A DNA stretch of 64,000 bases from Undibacterium sp. 5I1. GTDB lineage: Bacteria; Pseudomonadota; Gammaproteobacteria; Burkholderiales; Burkholderiaceae_D. The translations under genes and the position numbers were made by a program. The notes under the pieces are model-generated. The model saw only the letters and a list, made by a program, of their open reading frames with translations. It was not told where the DNA came from and made no database searches. The stretch covers positions 4,216,001-4,280,000 of the forward strand of contig NZ_JAVIWI010000001.1 in NCBI RefSeq assembly GCF_034314085.1. The letters are read 5' to 3'. The first letter of the stretch is position 1, and each line of letters starts with the position of its first letter. Below, piece after piece: positions 1-11,125 of this stretch.

Positions 1-2808
1 TTGCGCGTCGAGTGCGAAGTCAATCATCATGATCGCGTTCTTTTTCACGATACCGATCAACAGCACGATGCCGATGATGGCAATCACACCCAGTTGATTG
101 CCGCTCACCAGCAGTGCGAGCAAAGCACCGATCCCTGCGGACGGTAAGGTGGATAGAATCGTGACAGGGTGAATAAAGCTTTCATACAACACACCCAGCA
201 CGATATACATCGTGACGACTGCCGCCAGGATGAGCCAAAGTTGATTAGACAATGCTGCCTGAAACGCCAGCGTCGCACCTTGGAAATTAGTTCTGATAGA
301 CAAAGGTAGACCTACATCGATCTTCGCCTGATCAATCGCATCGACCGCCTCACCTAAAGATGCATCGGGCGCCAGATTAAAAGAGATGGTTGCAGCAGGG
401 AACTGATCCAGATGATTTAATACCAGTGGAGTAGGGCGTTCACTCACGCGTGCAATTGCTGTCAGTGGCACTTGCACACCGTTATTGCCGGTAAGAGACA
501 ACATCGAAAGCGCATCAGGTCCTGCTTGAAATTGGCTAGGTACACCCAGCACTACACGGTATTGATTTGACTGGGTGAAGATAGTCGATATCAGTCGCTG
601 ACCATAGGCATTGTACAAAGCATTATCGATAGCAGAGACCGAGATGCCAAGGCGGGATGCCGCATCACGGTCGATTTCAATATACGCTTGCAAGCCGTTA
701 TTTTGAAAATCAGTTGCCACATCTTGTAGCTGCGGCAGCGTGTTGAGTTTATCCAGTAGCTTTGGTATCCATGTCGCCAGATCGGCAGAGCGGGTGCTAT
801 CGACGGTAAATTGATATTGAGTGCGGGTAGTCCGGTCTTCAATACTTAAGTCCTGTACTGGTTGCAAATACAAGCGAACGCCAGGTACTTTTTTTGCCAG
901 TTCTTGCAAACGTTGGATTACCGCAGGCGCGCGATCCCGGCTTTCTAAAGGCTTGAGATTGATCAGCATACGGCCGCTATTGACCGTAGTATTCGTGCCA
1001 TCAACACCAATCAATGAGGACAGACTTTCTACTGCTGGGTCTTCCAGTAACGCTGCCGCCATTGCTTGTTGGCGATCCGCCATCGCGCTAAAAGAAATGG
1101 ACTGTGAGGCTTCGGTTGTAGCCTGTATAACGCCTGTATCTTGGGATGGGAAAAATCCTTTCGGAACCAGCATATACAGCAGAACTGTGACGATCAGTGT
1201 GGCAGCTGCGACTAACAGCGCTAATTTTTGCCGGTCTAATACCCAGCACAAAGTACGGTCATATCCTGCAATCACCGAGCTGATCGCATTGCCAATTCCG
1301 CGTGAAATACGCCCCTCTTTTTCTTCATCATGTGCGTGCAGCCAGCGCGATGACATCATCGGTGTTAACGTCAATGATACGACTGCGGAAATCAATATCG
1401 CGACTGCTAAGGTGATGGCAAATTCGCGGAATAAACGGCCTACGACATCGCCCATAAACAGCAGAGGGATCAGCACTGCAATCAGTGAAATCGTCAAAGA
1501 GATAATTGTGAAACCGATTTGCTTCGACCCTTTGAGTGCCGCTTGCATCGGCGTTTCACCTTCTTCAATATAGCGTGCGATATTTTCTACCATCACAATC
1601 GCATCATCGACCACAAAGCCGGTCGCAATAGTCAGTGCCATCAGGGTCAGATTGTTGACGGAAAATCCCGCCAGATGCATCACGCCAAAAGTACCGATCA
1701 ATGACAATGGCACGGCGACAGCGGGAATGAGGGTGGCGCGCGCGCTGCGCAAGAAAATCGCAATCACTGCAATCACCAGTAAGATCGCAAAAATTAATTC
1801 TATTTGCACATCATTGACCGAGGCGCGAATCGTGGTAGTGCGGTCGGTCAGGGTGACCAGTTCTACCGCGCTAGGCAAACTAGCGCGCAAGGATGGCAAC
1901 AGCGCCTGAATCCGGTTAACCGTCTGAATGACGTTGGCGCCCGGTTGACGCTGTACGTTGATGATGATGCCTGGAGATTTATTTGCCCATGCAGCCAGAC
2001 GGATATTTTCAGCACCGTCTACTACGGAAGCAACATCAGAGATGCGAATTGGTGCTCCGTTTTTATATGCGATCACGACGTTGCGATATTCTTCCGCCGA
2101 TTTCAACTGGTCATTGGCATCCAGTGTGGATGCGCGTTCAGCACCGTTAAAACTCCCCTTGGCCTGAAACACATTTTGTACTGAAATGGCGGTACGGATA
2201 TCGTCCAGAGTCAGGCCACGTGCAGTGACTTCGCGCGGATTGACTTGCAGACGAACGGCAGGTTTTTGTCCACCGCTTAAGGTCACCAGACCAACACCCG
2301 GAAGTTGCGAAATTTTTTGTGCCATGCGGGTATCGGCCAAATCCTGCAACTGCGTTAACGGCAAGGTGCTGGAGGTCACTGCTAACGTCAGAATCGGCGC
2401 ATCTGCCGGGTTGACTTTGTTGTAGACCGGTGGTTGCGGCAAGTCTTTTGGCAACAGGCTGGCGGCTGCATTGATTGCTGCCTGGACTTCTTGTTCCGTC
2501 GTATCCAGACTCAGCGACAAATCAAATCGCAGTGTAATGCTGGAGCCGCCACCGGAGCTGGCTGACCACATTTGCGTCAGACCCGGCATCTGCCCAAACT
2601 GGCGCTCAAGCGGCGCAGTGATGGTGGAGGCGATCACATCCGGGCTAGCACCGGGGTACAAAGTACTGACTTGAATGGTCGGATAATCGACTTGCGGTAA
2701 CGCTGCTAAAGGTAATTGGCGGTAGGCCAGCAAGCCGGACAACAATACCGCCACCATGCACAGCACCGTGGCGACTGGCCTCTCAATAAAGATGCGTGAA
2801 ATATTCAT
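1..2808 (-). CDS. mdtB: RND multidrug efflux permease, MdtB-like (C-terminus outside window)
   Basis: Inner-membrane proton-driven drug exporter of the AcrB/HAE-1 family. The 936 residues present run from the start codon to the edge of the window, so the C-terminus is missing. The N-terminus [18 protein letters not shown] has the usual RND first helix, followed by [15 protein letters not shown], the central helix run with [16 protein letters not shown], and the late segment [18 protein letters not shown]. The match to E. coli MdtB is close throughout, including VGVDGTN and [16 protein letters not shown]. The start ATG overlaps the stop of the upstream adaptor gene as ATGA, so the two are translationally coupled. 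An MdtC-like partner would be expected just outside the window. Confidence 0.93.
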   Translation of the reverse strand, partial: MNISRIFIERPVATVLCMVAVLLSGLLAYRQLPLAALPQVDYPTIQVSTLYPGASPDVIASTITAPLERQFGQMPGLTQMWSASSGGGSSITLRFDLSLSLDTTEQEVQAAINAAASLLPKDLPQPPVYNKVNPADAPILTLAVTSSTLPLTQLQDLADTRMAQKISQLPGVGLVTLSGGQKPAVRLQVNPREVTARGLTLDDIRTAISVQNVFQAKGSFNGAERASTLDANDQLKSAEEYRNVVIAYKNGAPIRISDVASVVDGAENIRLAAWANKSPGIIINVQRQPGANVIQTVNRIQALLPSLRASLPSAVELVTLTDRTTTIRASVNDVQIELIFAILLVIAVIAIFLRSARATLIPAVAVPLSLIGTFGVMHLAGFSVNNLTLMALTIATGFVVDDAIVMVENIARYIEEGETPMQAALKGSKQIGFTIISLTISLIAVLIPLLFMGDVVGRLFREFAITLAVAILISAVVSLTLTPMMSSRWLHAHDEEKEGRISRGIGNAISSVIAGYDRTLCWVLDRQKLALLVAAATLIVTVLLYMLVPKGFFPSQDTGVIQATTEASQSISFSAMADRQQAMAAALLEDPAVESLSSLIGVDGTNTTVNSGRMLINLKPLESRDRAPAVIQRLQELAKKVPGVRLYLQPVQDLSIEDRTTRTQYQFTVDSTRSADLATWIPKLLDKLNTLPQLQDVATDFQNNGLQAYIEIDRDAASRLGISVSAIDNALYNAYGQRLISTIFTQSNQYRVVLGVPSQFQAGPDALSMLSLTGNNGVQVPLTAIARVSERPTPLVLNHLDQFPAATISFNLAPDASLGEAVDAIDQAKIDVGLPLSIRTNFQGATLAFQAALSNQLWLILAAVVTMYIVLGVLYESFIHPVTILSTLPSAGIGALLALLVSGNQLGVIAIIGIVLLIGIVKKNAIMMIDFALDAQ

Positions 2809-4262
2809 TGTGGACGACCGCCAGCTTTCTGTTCACCTTTCTGCTCATTTTTGTGTCCCTCTTTTGGTACTGCATCGGTGTTCGCAGTTCCTGACGTAAT
2901 TGCTGCAGAACTTGCTGCAGAACTTGCAGCCGATGCTCCAGCAGGGCCAGCGCCATCAGGACGTTTTCCACCGCGATGTTTTCCTCCTGGAGCTGCTGCC
3001 GTTGGTACGACACGTTGCGCCATCACTTGTACTTTCATACCGTCAGTCAAACGATCTGTACCGTCGACGACTACCGATTCACCCACTTCAACACCCTTAG
3101 TCACAGTAACGGATTTGGCATCCGCAGCACCGGTTTCGATCTGGCGCAGAGTGACGGAGTTATCTGGTTTGGCGACATACACATAAGGGCCGTTAGTACC
3201 TTGTTGCACAGCCGTCAATGGGATCAGTGTGACGTTGTCGAGTTTCTTCGTGACCAGGCGGATATTCACAAATTGATTCGGGAATAAGCTGTCATCGTCA
3301 TTGGTAAATTCTGCTTTTAGCTTGATGGTGCCAGTCGTTGTATCAATTTGGTTATCCACACTTTTCAGCTTGCCGGTAGCCAGCATTCTGCGGTTGTCTG
3401 CACTCCAGGCTTCTGCAATTAAGGGCTCTGTCCCTTTCATACCTCTGATCACGGACGGCAAACTTTGTTGGGGGACTGAAAATACAACGCTAATCGGATT
3501 GACTTCATTAATCACTACCAGACCGTTTGCATCCGATGTCTGCACCAGATTGCCGACATCGACTTGGCGCAGGCCGACTTTGCCAGCAATAGGCGCAGTG
3601 ACTTTGGTATATCCCAGTTGCAATTGGGCTTGGGCAATCGCGGCTGCGTCGGACGCCACAGTCGCCTGATTTTGCGCTACCAGCGCTGCTTGAGTATCAA
3701 CTTGTTGTGATGCAATCGAGTCTTGAGACAATAAAGTTTTATAACGAACCAAATCTAGTTTGGCCACATTTAACTGCGCCAGATCTTTGTCGTATTGGGC
3801 TTTAGCGCTATCGCGCTGGAGTTGGAATGTACGCGGATCAATCTGCGCTAATACCTGCCCTGCTTTCACACTTTGACCTTCTTGAAAAAATATTTGCTCT
3901 AAACGACCAGATACTTGCACACGAACTATCGCGGTGTTCCGCGCCGTTACTGTACCTAGAGCATTGACCGAAATATCCATACTGCCACTCACTGCCGGAC
4001 TGGCAACGACAGTGGTGATGCCTCGCTGCCGTCCTCCTGGGCCACTAGGCCCTCCAGGCCCACCCGGTCCGCGCCCAGCTTGGGGGGCACCTTCAGCAGT
4101 CGCGCCTGTGGTGCCCGTCGCCGCAGGATTGCGCCAATGATTCCAGCCAAACCAGGCCGCGGCAATCAGGGCAATGACGACTAACAGCCATAAAAACCAT
4201 TTACCATTACTGGCCGAGCCGGGTTTTTTTCCCTTGCTGAGATCGTTATTCATATTGCTCAT
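2805..4262 (-). CDS. mdtA: RND periplasmic adaptor (membrane fusion protein), MdtA-like
   Basis: Periplasmic adaptor linking the RND permease to a TolC-type outer-membrane channel. The 485-residue protein has an N-terminal membrane anchor ([17 protein letters not shown], about residues 22-38) and then a Gly/Pro-rich linker. The lipoyl-like half motif [18 protein letters not shown] precedes a coiled-coil hairpin, and the second lipoyl half contains [15 protein letters not shown]. The C-terminal tail of about 70 residues is rich in Ala, Ser, Gly and Lys and contains a short SAAS repeat; it looks disordered and is longer than in E. coli MdtA. The gene is first in the operon and its stop overlaps the permease start by 4 bp. 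Confidence 0.92.
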   Translation of the reverse strand: MSNMNNDLSKGKKPGSASNGKWFLWLLVVIALIAAAWFGWNHWRNPAATGTTGATAEGAPQAGRGPGGPGGPSGPGGRQRGITTVVASPAVSGSMDISVNALGTVTARNTAIVRVQVSGRLEQIFFQEGQSVKAGQVLAQIDPRTFQLQRDSAKAQYDKDLAQLNVAKLDLVRYKTLLSQDSIASQQVDTQAALVAQNQATVASDAAAIAQAQLQLGYTKVTAPIAGKVGLRQVDVGNLVQTSDANGLVVINEVNPISVVFSVPQQSLPSVIRGMKGTEPLIAEAWSADNRRMLATGKLKSVDNQIDTTTGTIKLKAEFTNDDDSLFPNQFVNIRLVTKKLDNVTLIPLTAVQQGTNGPYVYVAKPDNSVTLRQIETGAADAKSVTVTKGVEVGESVVVDGTDRLTDGMKVQVMAQRVVPTAAAPGGKHRGGKRPDGAGPAGASAASSAASSAAITSGTANTDAVPKEGHKNEQKGEQKAGGRPQ

Positions 4263-5081
4263 TGAAGTCCTTTTAGGGCAGAGGATTTTTTAAGAATTTT
4301 TGAAAGTAATTTTTACACGCAATTTCGCACGTAATGTTTAACGCAAATACCAATGTCAACAAACCAGAGTATGCCCGTTGCAAGTTTGGGGCAGAGTATT
4401 GCATCGATCGAAGGTAAAAGAATTTCCCAGAAGTACCAGCTTGTAACAAATTATATGGGCGAGATGACACCGTTTTTCTAAATGTAACCCGCATTGAATG
4501 ATTTGTCTCGCGCAGCGCGGCCAGGTTTCAATTGCTGCTACGCGATTGCTTAGTGGGTGAAACATATTCCCTGAGCATTGATCCAATTGACGCTATTTAG
4601 TTTTTTTTTGCCGTATCTCAATCAAAGAACTTGAGACTTAGCTGTGATCCGACTGGTGATTGAGCAAAAATGTTCGACGATATTCGGAAGCCGATACGTG
4701 GCCATTGTCGTTGAGTGTCTGCAGGCGCAAAGAAAGGAAATTTAATACTCGGCCGTGTATTTTCAATATGTCCAATTATTTATTGGACAATAAGCAGTAT
4801 TTTTAAGAAAAAGAGGGGAGTATGTTTATTTTGGATGGTTTTGACAGTTGCGACTCCATGTCACTGCAAAATTCATTGCTTGAAATGTTCTTTAATAAAA
4901 CATATTGTGCCAACCCACCCTCAGTTTTAAAGGATATTTGCGCATGCAGATTTAACGTGTGACGAAGATGATTTCTCCAAGTCTGAAGTCTTATTTGATG
5001 TAGCCCTCTGTCACGTCAATTAAGCAGATATTTGACCTCATTTTTTCGTCTTCTTCTATTTAAGCTACCTTAAATCCTAGT
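4263..5081. other. Intergenic region with one structured repeat
   Basis: This 819-bp gap separates the efflux operon from the S41 peptidase gene, which diverge. It is AT-rich and contains one 79-bp dispersed repeat (listed separately). Short ORFs occur on both strands, but none has a ribosome-binding site or recognisable protein features, so I do not call them genes. Promoters for both flanking genes should lie here, though I cannot place them convincingly. Confidence 0.6.
4745..4823 (+). repeat. 79-bp structured dispersed repeat, copy A
   Basis: Forward copy. It starts ATACTC, has a central hairpin GTCCA-N8-TTGGAC and ends GGGGAGTAT. Its left arm is weaker than in other copies. It lies alone in the efflux/S41 intergenic region. 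Confidence 0.75.
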
Positions 5082-5150
5082 ATGCATACATTTTTCCTTC
5101 ATTCAAAAAGTAGGGAAAACACGATTAAGCTATTAAACAACATTCGATCT

Positions 5151-6233
5151 ATGCGTTTATTGAAAAATATATTTACTTTCGTCTCGATCTCTTTTATCTG
5201 CACTTGTACGTGCGTTTCTGGCAGAGATTTAAATACCCAATTCGCTCCTCAAAATAAACCAATTCAATTGAAATTTGAATCAGAAGCACGATCTGGAGAG
5301 ATCAATGAATCTTGGGACATAGAGGGAAAAAGCATTTCTATTCGTTTGCAAATAGATCCGCGTCCTTCAAGCAGAGACAAGATCTTAGTACTAGATAATG
5401 ACGGAGATGGTCAAACTATCTCACTTGCTCAACAGGTGGATGCAAAGTCATGGCGTGGCAAGATCGTAGAAATCTGCGGAGATTTAAAGGCCGACTTTAG
5501 GGAGGCCGCTAGATCCGGTTTATGGATACGCACAGATATACCAAGCAATAGTTTACGAGCCGCAGCGACCTATAGTTTGCCATTGCAGCCAACCTGGCAA
5601 AGAGCCTGCGCAAGTATTGCCGTCGACAGGGCGGCATATCAGCTGAGATTTGGTGCCGACTCCGATACAAAGGGGGAAATCTGGTTCGCAAACTTAGAAG
5701 TACATGAGGTCAGTGATATCGCAAAACCCAACATCAGCGATCCTGGCAGCAGAACATTGAGTGCCATCGAACTGGACAATTTACGCGCACTGAGTAAAGC
5801 TGTCGGGTACATACGATATTTCCATGCTACTGACGCACTGACCAGGTTGGACTGGAATAAATTTATTCAAAAAGCAGTTCCGGCAGTCGCAATTGCTAAG
5901 TCAGATTCTGAATTGAAAAATACCTTAAAAACTTTATTTATCCCCTACGCCCCGACCACACAATGGCTTACCAGCGTTGAAATTCCAAAGAAATTATCGC
6001 AACCAACAAATGCTCACTTCCAGGTGAAATGGATACATCACGGTCTTGCTCAACGCAACTATTTTTATCACAGCGACCGCGTGTATGAAAAACTTAGTGA
6101 ACAACTTGCTGATGATGTCTCAATGCAAGATAACATTGTCCAACAAAAAAAATTGAACTGGGAGGACAAGTCAACTTATGGATGTCTGACACCGTATTCG
6201 CAGATAAGAATCACGAAACTATTTCAAAAGTAG
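5151..6233 (+). CDS. S41 peptidase, N-terminal part, separated from its catalytic part by a frameshift
   Basis: N-terminal, non-catalytic portion of a secreted S41-family (tricorn/CTP-like) protease. I start it at 5151 because MRLLKNIFTFVSISFICTCTC is a plausible signal peptide; an in-frame ATG also exists at 5082. The segment LSAIELDNLRALSKAVGYIRYFHATDALTRLDWNKF is the leader typical of roughly 750-800-residue S41 proteins in which the protease domain follows in the same chain. Here the frame ends at 6233, while the sequence expected next (IELGGQVNLW...) is encoded in the -1 frame from about 6152. The switch falls at an A8 run (6145-6152). The gene is AT-rich compared with its neighbours, so transfer is possible. 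It may be a pseudogene, a slippage-expressed gene or a sequencing error. Confidence 0.75.
   Translation: MRLLKNIFTFVSISFICTCTCVSGRDLNTQFAPQNKPIQLKFESEARSGEINESWDIEGKSISIRLQIDPRPSSRDKILVLDNDGDGQTISLAQQVDAKSWRGKIVEICGDLKADFREAARSGLWIRTDIPSNSLRAAATYSLPLQPTWQRACASIAVDRAAYQLRFGADSDTKGEIWFANLEVHEVSDIAKPNISDPGSRTLSAIELDNLRALSKAVGYIRYFHATDALTRLDWNKFIQKAVPAVAIAKSDSELKNTLKTLFIPYAPTTQWLTSVEIPKKLSQPTNAHFQVKWIHHGLAQRNYFYHSDRVYEKLSEQLADDVSMQDNIVQQKKLNWEDKSTYGCLTPYSQIRITKLFQK
6145..6152 (+). other. A8 slippery tract at the S41 frame switch
   Basis: Eight consecutive A residues are read in frame as CAA AAA AAA, which gives an A-AAA-AAA slippery heptamer. A -1 shift, or a ninth A added by polymerase slippage, joins the two S41 frames into one protein. 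The tract begins 12 bp after the last stop in the -1 frame. Confidence 0.7.
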
Positions 6234-7459
6234 AACCCGACAAGGAGTTGAATAAATCAGATTATCTGCTGAAAAATATAGCACCGGACTTCAGTGGAAA
6301 TGACAGAATCACAAGGATAGGGAATGCAATACAAATATGGAATGCGCTTCGTTATTTCTATCCGTATTCCGACATCATTAAAATTGATTGGGATAAGGAG
6401 TTAGACACACTCTTGTCATCCGCTTCAAGTGATAAAGATGAAAAAGCTTTTACGCATACACTAATGCGCTTCACTTCCGCATTGCACGATGGACATACGC
6501 GCGTCACTGGGCCGCGGGAGCTTGATACTTTTTCACCGTTTATCAAAATCAAAATGATCGATGGTGTGCCCATCGTTGCAAGGTCTAGCCTAACGTCAGG
6601 TAATCAGCCATTAATTCCATTTGGAAGTGAAATCACCCGCTTAAATGGTTTGCCAATTGCGCACAGGCTGTCAGAAATTAACAAAGAAAACCTGTCCGCA
6701 ACAGATACGATGCAAGATGGAATCTTATCCGTCGAACTACTCACGGGCGAAGAAAATTCTAACCTAGAAATTAGCTACCGAGATACTACAGGATTCAACC
6801 AAACAAAGACTTTTCTTCGGGATACCCCGATTGTCAATTTAAGAGAAGAAAATCCGTTAGGAGCGATTCAACAACTGAAGAGCGGTATTTGGTACGTGGA
6901 TATCGACAGAGCGGATAGCAGAGATATTGAACAATTGATCGTTCAAAAAAATAACATTAAAGGGATCATTTTTGATGTCAGAAATTATGTGAATAGCGGT
7001 ACCATAAATTTATTAAGTCATTTTACAAAAAAACCGCTAGAGGTACCTTTATATAATGTCCCAGTCATCAGTGGGCCTGAGCGAGATCATTGGCAATGGG
7101 AGCGTTTGGGAAAAGCAATTCAACCTCAAGCTCCCTATATCGATGCCAAATTAGTATTTTTGATAAGCGGCAATACGATCAGTGCTGCAGAAACCTTGAT
7201 GACTATCGTAGAGCACTACAAACTGGGTGAAATCATAGGCACACGGACTGCAGGCTCAAATGGAAACATTACTTGTTTGCCTCTTCCTGGCGGGTATAAA
7301 GTTTTTTGGACTGGGATGCAAGTCTTAAAACAAGACGGATCTCAATTCCACGGCATTGGAATCATTCCCACTGTCCCTTATAAAATAACGATTGAAGATG
7401 CGATTTCTGGTCATGACGTGATGTTAGAAAAGGCAATGAATTTCCTCACAGAAAAATAA
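6182..7459 (+). CDS. S41 peptidase, catalytic C-terminal part (in the -1 frame relative to the upstream part)
   Basis: This carries the protease domain. IQIWNALRYFYPYSDIIKIDW and LHDGHTRVTG are S41 hallmarks, a PDZ-like segment follows at about residues 120-200, and the candidate nucleophile is Ser334 in ISGNTISAAETLM, followed by GTRTAGSNGN. The protein-like reading continues upstream of ATG 6182 to about 6150 (IELGGQVNLW), so this is the continuation of the preceding frame rather than an independent gene. A stop at 6131-6133 in this frame limits the switch to 6134-6230. Without a frameshift the protein would lack a signal peptide. A GGGAGGA at 6160-6166 could allow weak internal initiation, but its spacing to the ATG is long. 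Confidence 0.75.
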   Translation: MSDTVFADKNHETISKVEPDKELNKSDYLLKNIAPDFSGNDRITRIGNAIQIWNALRYFYPYSDIIKIDWDKELDTLLSSASSDKDEKAFTHTLMRFTSALHDGHTRVTGPRELDTFSPFIKIKMIDGVPIVARSSLTSGNQPLIPFGSEITRLNGLPIAHRLSEINKENLSATDTMQDGILSVELLTGEENSNLEISYRDTTGFNQTKTFLRDTPIVNLREENPLGAIQQLKSGIWYVDIDRADSRDIEQLIVQKNNIKGIIFDVRNYVNSGTINLLSHFTKKPLEVPLYNVPVISGPERDHWQWERLGKAIQPQAPYIDAKLVFLISGNTISAAETLMTIVEHYKLGEIIGTRTAGSNGNITCLPLPGGYKVFWTGMQVLKQDGSQFHGIGIIPTVPYKITIEDAISGHDVMLEKAMNFLTEK

Positions 7460-7534
7460 AATAGCGTATTGTATTTTTCAACTTCTGTAGTGCAACATCG
7501 GAGAAATGTTCGATCCTGTCGCGCTGACAAGTAT

Positions 7535-9112
7535 TTAAGCTTGTATTGCCGTATATCTATGTGCCGCATCAAGCTTGAATATGCTGACGACGGATGCCAG
7601 GTTGGCTGCCTGTTCTTGCATGGATTGCGCTGCTGCGGCGGCTTGCTCTACCAGTGCGGCATTCTGCTGCGTGACTTCGTCCATTTGGGTAATCGCCAGA
7701 TTGACCTCTTCAATGCCGGTACTTTGTTCGCTGCTAGCGGCAGAAATTTCTGCCACTACATCAGTGACGCGGCGCACGCTGGCGACGACTTCTGCCATCG
7801 TCGTGCCAGCTTTTTGAACTAAGGTAGTACCGGAATCGACTTTTTGTACAGAATCGTCAATCAGTGATTTGATTTCTTTGGCTGCCGCCGCGCTGCGTTG
7901 CGCCAGATTGCGCACCTCAGAAGCGACTACCGCAAAGCCACGACCTTGTTCACCCGCACGCGCGGCTTCGACTGCAGCGTTTAAAGCGAGAATATTGGTT
8001 TGAAACGCAATGCCGTCAATCACGCTGATGATATCGACAATCTTTTTAGACGATGCGCTGATCGATTCCATCGTGGCGATCACTTCGCCCACCACTTTGC
8101 CGCCATCGGTTGCAATCCCGGACGCCGATTGAGCAAGTTGATTCGCTTGACGGGCATTGTCGGCATTTTGCTTGACGGTGGAGGTTAATTCTTCCATAGC
8201 AGAAGCGGTTTCTTCCAGCGAACTGGCTTGCTCTTCTGTGCGGCTGGATAAATCCAGATTGCCGCTGGCGATTTCTGATGATGCTGTGGCAATCGTATCG
8301 GTGCCTAAGCGTACTTGTCCGACGACGTGCAGCAGGCTGTCGTTCATGGCGCGCAGGGACTCCATCAACTGGCCAGTTTCGTCGGTGCTGGACGATACAA
8401 TATTGCCAGTCAAATCGCCTCCGGCAACACGTTTGGCAATGCTGACTGCTTCGTTTAGCGGTACAGAAACGGTACGCGCCACAAACACTGCCAGCAACAT
8501 CCCGATGATCATCAGCGCGATTAGTATGCCGATGATCAAGCTACGCGATAGTGTAAAAGCTTCATCAGCAGACTTGTTGGACGCATCGCTACCATCGGAA
8601 TTGATTTTGATGAGGGCATCTATTTTTTCTGTCGCTGCGCGGAATAGTTTGCTGGAGTCTGTGCGGAAGATTGTTCTGGCTTCGTCTTTTTTACCCTCGC
8701 GTGATAGCGCAAGCATCTTCTTGTTCGTGCTTAGATAATCGTCTAAAGTTTTTAGTAATTCAGCGTAAATAATTTTTTCGTTGGATACTGAAATCAAGGC
8801 GGCATAGGTTGCTTGCTGTTTTTTAAATATTTCCAGGCGAGTCGCCATCGATTTTTCTGTTGCTGCCATTTCTTCTTCCTCGGCAGACATAATATGAGTG
8901 GATTCAGAAATACGAAAACGGGCGAGCGAGACCTGCATTTGTCCGCCAGCAGAGATGCTGGGTAGCCAATTGGTGGCAATATCGGTCGAGGCATTATTTA
9001 CTTTGACCAGTTGGGAAATAGAAAAAATTCCCAAAAAGCAGGTCATCACAATCACGATGGCAAACGCTAAGATCAATTTTTTGCCAATTTTTAAGTCGTA
9101 AAACCAATTCAT
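7535..9112 (-). CDS. Methyl-accepting chemotaxis protein
   Basis: Transmembrane chemoreceptor that signals to CheW/CheA. The 525 residues show the classic order: a first membrane helix (about 11-31), a periplasmic four-helix-bundle sensor domain (about 35-185), a second membrane helix (about 190-212, rich in I, L and M), HAMP (about 213-265) and the cytoplasmic methyl-accepting coiled coil. The conserved signalling tip is clear: [20 protein letters not shown] followed by [20 protein letters not shown]. No C-terminal CheR-binding pentapeptide is present; the protein ends AHRYTAIQA. The ligand cannot be read from sequence. IS copy 1 sits only 80 bp upstream of its start, so its promoter region may be altered. 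Confidence 0.95.
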   Translation of the reverse strand: MNWFYDLKIGKKLILAFAIVIVMTCFLGIFSISQLVKVNNASTDIATNWLPSISAGGQMQVSLARFRISESTHIMSAEEEEMAATEKSMATRLEIFKKQQATYAALISVSNEKIIYAELLKTLDDYLSTNKKMLALSREGKKDEARTIFRTDSSKLFRAATEKIDALIKINSDGSDASNKSADEAFTLSRSLIIGILIALMIIGMLLAVFVARTVSVPLNEAVSIAKRVAGGDLTGNIVSSSTDETGQLMESLRAMNDSLLHVVGQVRLGTDTIATASSEIASGNLDLSSRTEEQASSLEETASAMEELTSTVKQNADNARQANQLAQSASGIATDGGKVVGEVIATMESISASSKKIVDIISVIDGIAFQTNILALNAAVEAARAGEQGRGFAVVASEVRNLAQRSAAAAKEIKSLIDDSVQKVDSGTTLVQKAGTTMAEVVASVRRVTDVVAEISAASSEQSTGIEEVNLAITQMDEVTQQNAALVEQAAAAAQSMQEQAANLASVVSIFKLDAAHRYTAIQA

Positions 9113-9188
9113 AGCGCGTCCTCTTGGGGTAGGTTTTTTAGCTTGGGTTACGTACGGTACAAAACTAACTCATTAATTAAATTGTGCA

Positions 9189-9192
9189 GTGA
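9189..9192. repeat. Left target-site duplication of IS copy 1 (GTGA)
   Basis: GTGA at 9189-9192 is repeated exactly at 10637-10640, directly abutting the two IS ends. This marks a 4-bp target duplication. Confidence 0.85.
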
Positions 9193-10636
9193 GAGGTTCT
9201 TGCAAAACGAAACACCGGAGAGTAATTTTATTGCGAGAAGCGCAAAATAGATGAGAAAGGAGCGGCCATTTCTGGCAAGATGAAAGTGACTAAACAACCA
9301 TCTGCGCTCCGCTATGAATCCTACACAACGCCTGCTGATAATGCAACGCTGGAATTTACTGCAACACGATTTGCTACCGGAGATAAAACAGCAATGCGGG
9401 TCACTGACGCCGAAGCTGGAAAAATTGATTCATGTACTAGACTGGGTGCGCATCGAAGAATTTGTGTCGGACCAATGGCAAGGGATAGGACGCAAACCGC
9501 ATGACCGTGGTGCATTGGCCAGCGCCTTCATCGCCAAAGCTGTGTTGGGGCTCAATACAACAGCGGCCTTAATAGAACGATTGACGATGGATCGCAGTTT
9601 AAAACGGCTGTGCGGCTTTGAGATGTGGAAAGAAGTTCCGAATGAAGCCACTTTTTCGCGCGCCTTTGGCGAATTTGCCCAAGCCAAATTAGCGGAGAAA
9701 GTGCACGAAGCGCTGATCAAGAGTTATTTAGGCGACAGCCTCATTGGACACATCAGCCGTGACGGCACGGCGATTGCGGCGCGCGAGAAGCCGAAGAAAC
9801 ACATGAAAGTTGTTTCCGTAGAAAAGGCCCAAAAGCAGCGCCGTGGACGGCCAAAGAAAGGCGAGATAAGGCCGCCAAAGGAAGAGAAAGTGACCAAGAT
9901 AGGCTGGCAGTTGACGCAAACTTTACCGAGCATCGTCAATGCTTTACCCAAAGAGTGTGACCGCGGCACTAAATGCAATGCGCAAGGTTATAAAGTGAGT
10001 TGGAACGGCTACAAGCTGCATATCGACACCGCTGACTGCGGCGTTGCCATCAGTGCGCTATTGACCAGCGCCTCGGTGCACGATAGTCAAACGGCGGTGC
10101 CGTTAGCAACGATGACGGCCGCACGAGTAACGAATTTGTACGATTTGATGGATGCAGCGTATTGCAGTGAAGAGTTAAGGGCACACAGCAAAAGTCTTGG
10201 CCACGTGCCATTAATTGATCACAACGCACGCGGCGGGGAGAAGAAACCGTTCGCCCCGCATGAACAACAGCGTTATAAAGAACGCACGCAAGCTGAACGT
10301 ACCAATGGCAGGCTGAAAGACGAATTTGGTGGCACGACAGTACGGGTGCGTGGTAGCGAAAAAGTGATGTCGCATTTGATGTTTGGTTTATTGGTATTGA
10401 CCGCAGATCAGTTGATGCGTTTATTTACGTAACAGCTTTGCTTTTAAAGAGTCGAAAAAAACAACGTTTCCCAACGTTCATAGGGGCAGTGATGGTCACA
10501 TAGGGATTGACACGCCATAAAACGATAATCCGGCACAAATTCATGTCACATGTGCCGCTTCAAACAAGAAAACCAATCGCAACAGTGGCCACACCCATGC
10601 TCGACTTTACTGGTTTGGGTATTTTGCAAGAAGCTC
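9193..10636 (+). mobile_element. IS5/IS1182-like insertion sequence, copy 1 (1444 bp)
   Basis: The ends were set by comparison with the second copy at 45136-46579. The left end GAGGTTCTTGCAAAA and the inverted right end GAGCTTCTTGCAAAA form 15-bp terminal inverted repeats with one mismatch. The element holds a single transposase gene and is flanked by a GTGA duplication. Both copies are exactly 1444 bp and encode the same 372-residue protein, which suggests recent transposition. The family assignment rests on the transposase type, the 4-bp duplication and the size. Confidence 0.93.
9314..10432 (+). CDS. DDE transposase (InsH/DUF772-type N-terminus), copy 1
   Basis: Transposase of 372 residues. 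The N-terminal InsH-like region includes VPNEATFSRAFGEFA (about 108-122). The candidate catalytic triad is Asp150 (ISRDGTAI), Asp280 (LMDAAYCSEE) and Glu328 (QAERTNGRLKDEFGG), the last in the Y-R-E type motif common in IS5-superfamily enzymes. A basic stretch, QRRGRPKKGE (about 175-184), may contact DNA. No frameshift is needed for expression. It is identical to the copy at 45340-46458. Whether the best family name is IS5 or IS1182 cannot be decided here. Confidence 0.93.
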   Translation: MNPTQRLLIMQRWNLLQHDLLPEIKQQCGSLTPKLEKLIHVLDWVRIEEFVSDQWQGIGRKPHDRGALASAFIAKAVLGLNTTAALIERLTMDRSLKRLCGFEMWKEVPNEATFSRAFGEFAQAKLAEKVHEALIKSYLGDSLIGHISRDGTAIAAREKPKKHMKVVSVEKAQKQRRGRPKKGEIRPPKEEKVTKIGWQLTQTLPSIVNALPKECDRGTKCNAQGYKVSWNGYKLHIDTADCGVAISALLTSASVHDSQTAVPLATMTAARVTNLYDLMDAAYCSEELRAHSKSLGHVPLIDHNARGGEKKPFAPHEQQRYKERTQAERTNGRLKDEFGGTTVRVRGSEKVMSHLMFGLLVLTADQLMRLFT

Positions 10637-11125
10637 GTGAGTTACTAATTTACTTGCTGGTGCATGTTGTTGGAATTATTTAATGAATTCTTTAATGAAT
10701 TAATAATCAGGTGATTCAATCAGCTGTTAGCTGAACCGCCAATGACGCCATCGATTAAGATGAGAATACTAAATAAAGATACTTCGACAGTGGGGTGATG
10801 TTTGTAGTGCAAATAAGAAACGTCTAACGTCAAAAGTGTACCACCATCATTTGAGTTTGATGTTGTAGTAATGGTATAAAAATCGTTCTTAGAATTGACG
10901 CAAAAGCGGTGTGAGAGAGTAGGATGAAAAGCGTTTCTTTCTGTTACTTAAGTTGCTGACGGCAACTTATTTTTAATATACTCCCCTTTATTTTTATTAA
11001 AAACGCCTTATTATCCAGTTAATCTATGGACGATTAAAATATACTAGATATGAGTATTTATTCATCAGTAGTTGAGTATGACCATTACTTCAGTATTAAA
11101 ACCACGAGTTTACTAAGATGATGGA
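10637..11125. other. Intergenic region right of IS copy 1
   Basis: This 489-bp stretch lies between the IS and the ATP-grasp gene. It begins with the GTGA duplication and contains structured repeat copy B at 10978-11057. I see no coding sequence in the remainder. It may include the displaced upstream region of the chemoreceptor gene. Confidence 0.6.
10978..11057 (-). repeat. 80-bp structured dispersed repeat, copy B
   Basis: Reverse-oriented copy starting ATACTCCCC and ending GAGTAT. The central hairpin is weakened by one change (TTATCCA against TGGACGA). It lies just upstream of the ATP-grasp gene. Confidence 0.85.

Noticed and set aside
4715-4930. 71-codon plus-strand frame between the efflux and S41 genes
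   Set aside because: It runs through structured repeat copy A, lacks a ribosome-binding site and has no protein-like pattern.
7575-8738. Long plus-strand frames opposite the chemoreceptor
   Set aside because: They are antisense shadows of a well-supported gene.
9724-9978. Several antisense frames inside the transposase gene
   Set aside because: Shadow frames of a real gene; the same frames recur in IS copy 2 because the DNA is identical.
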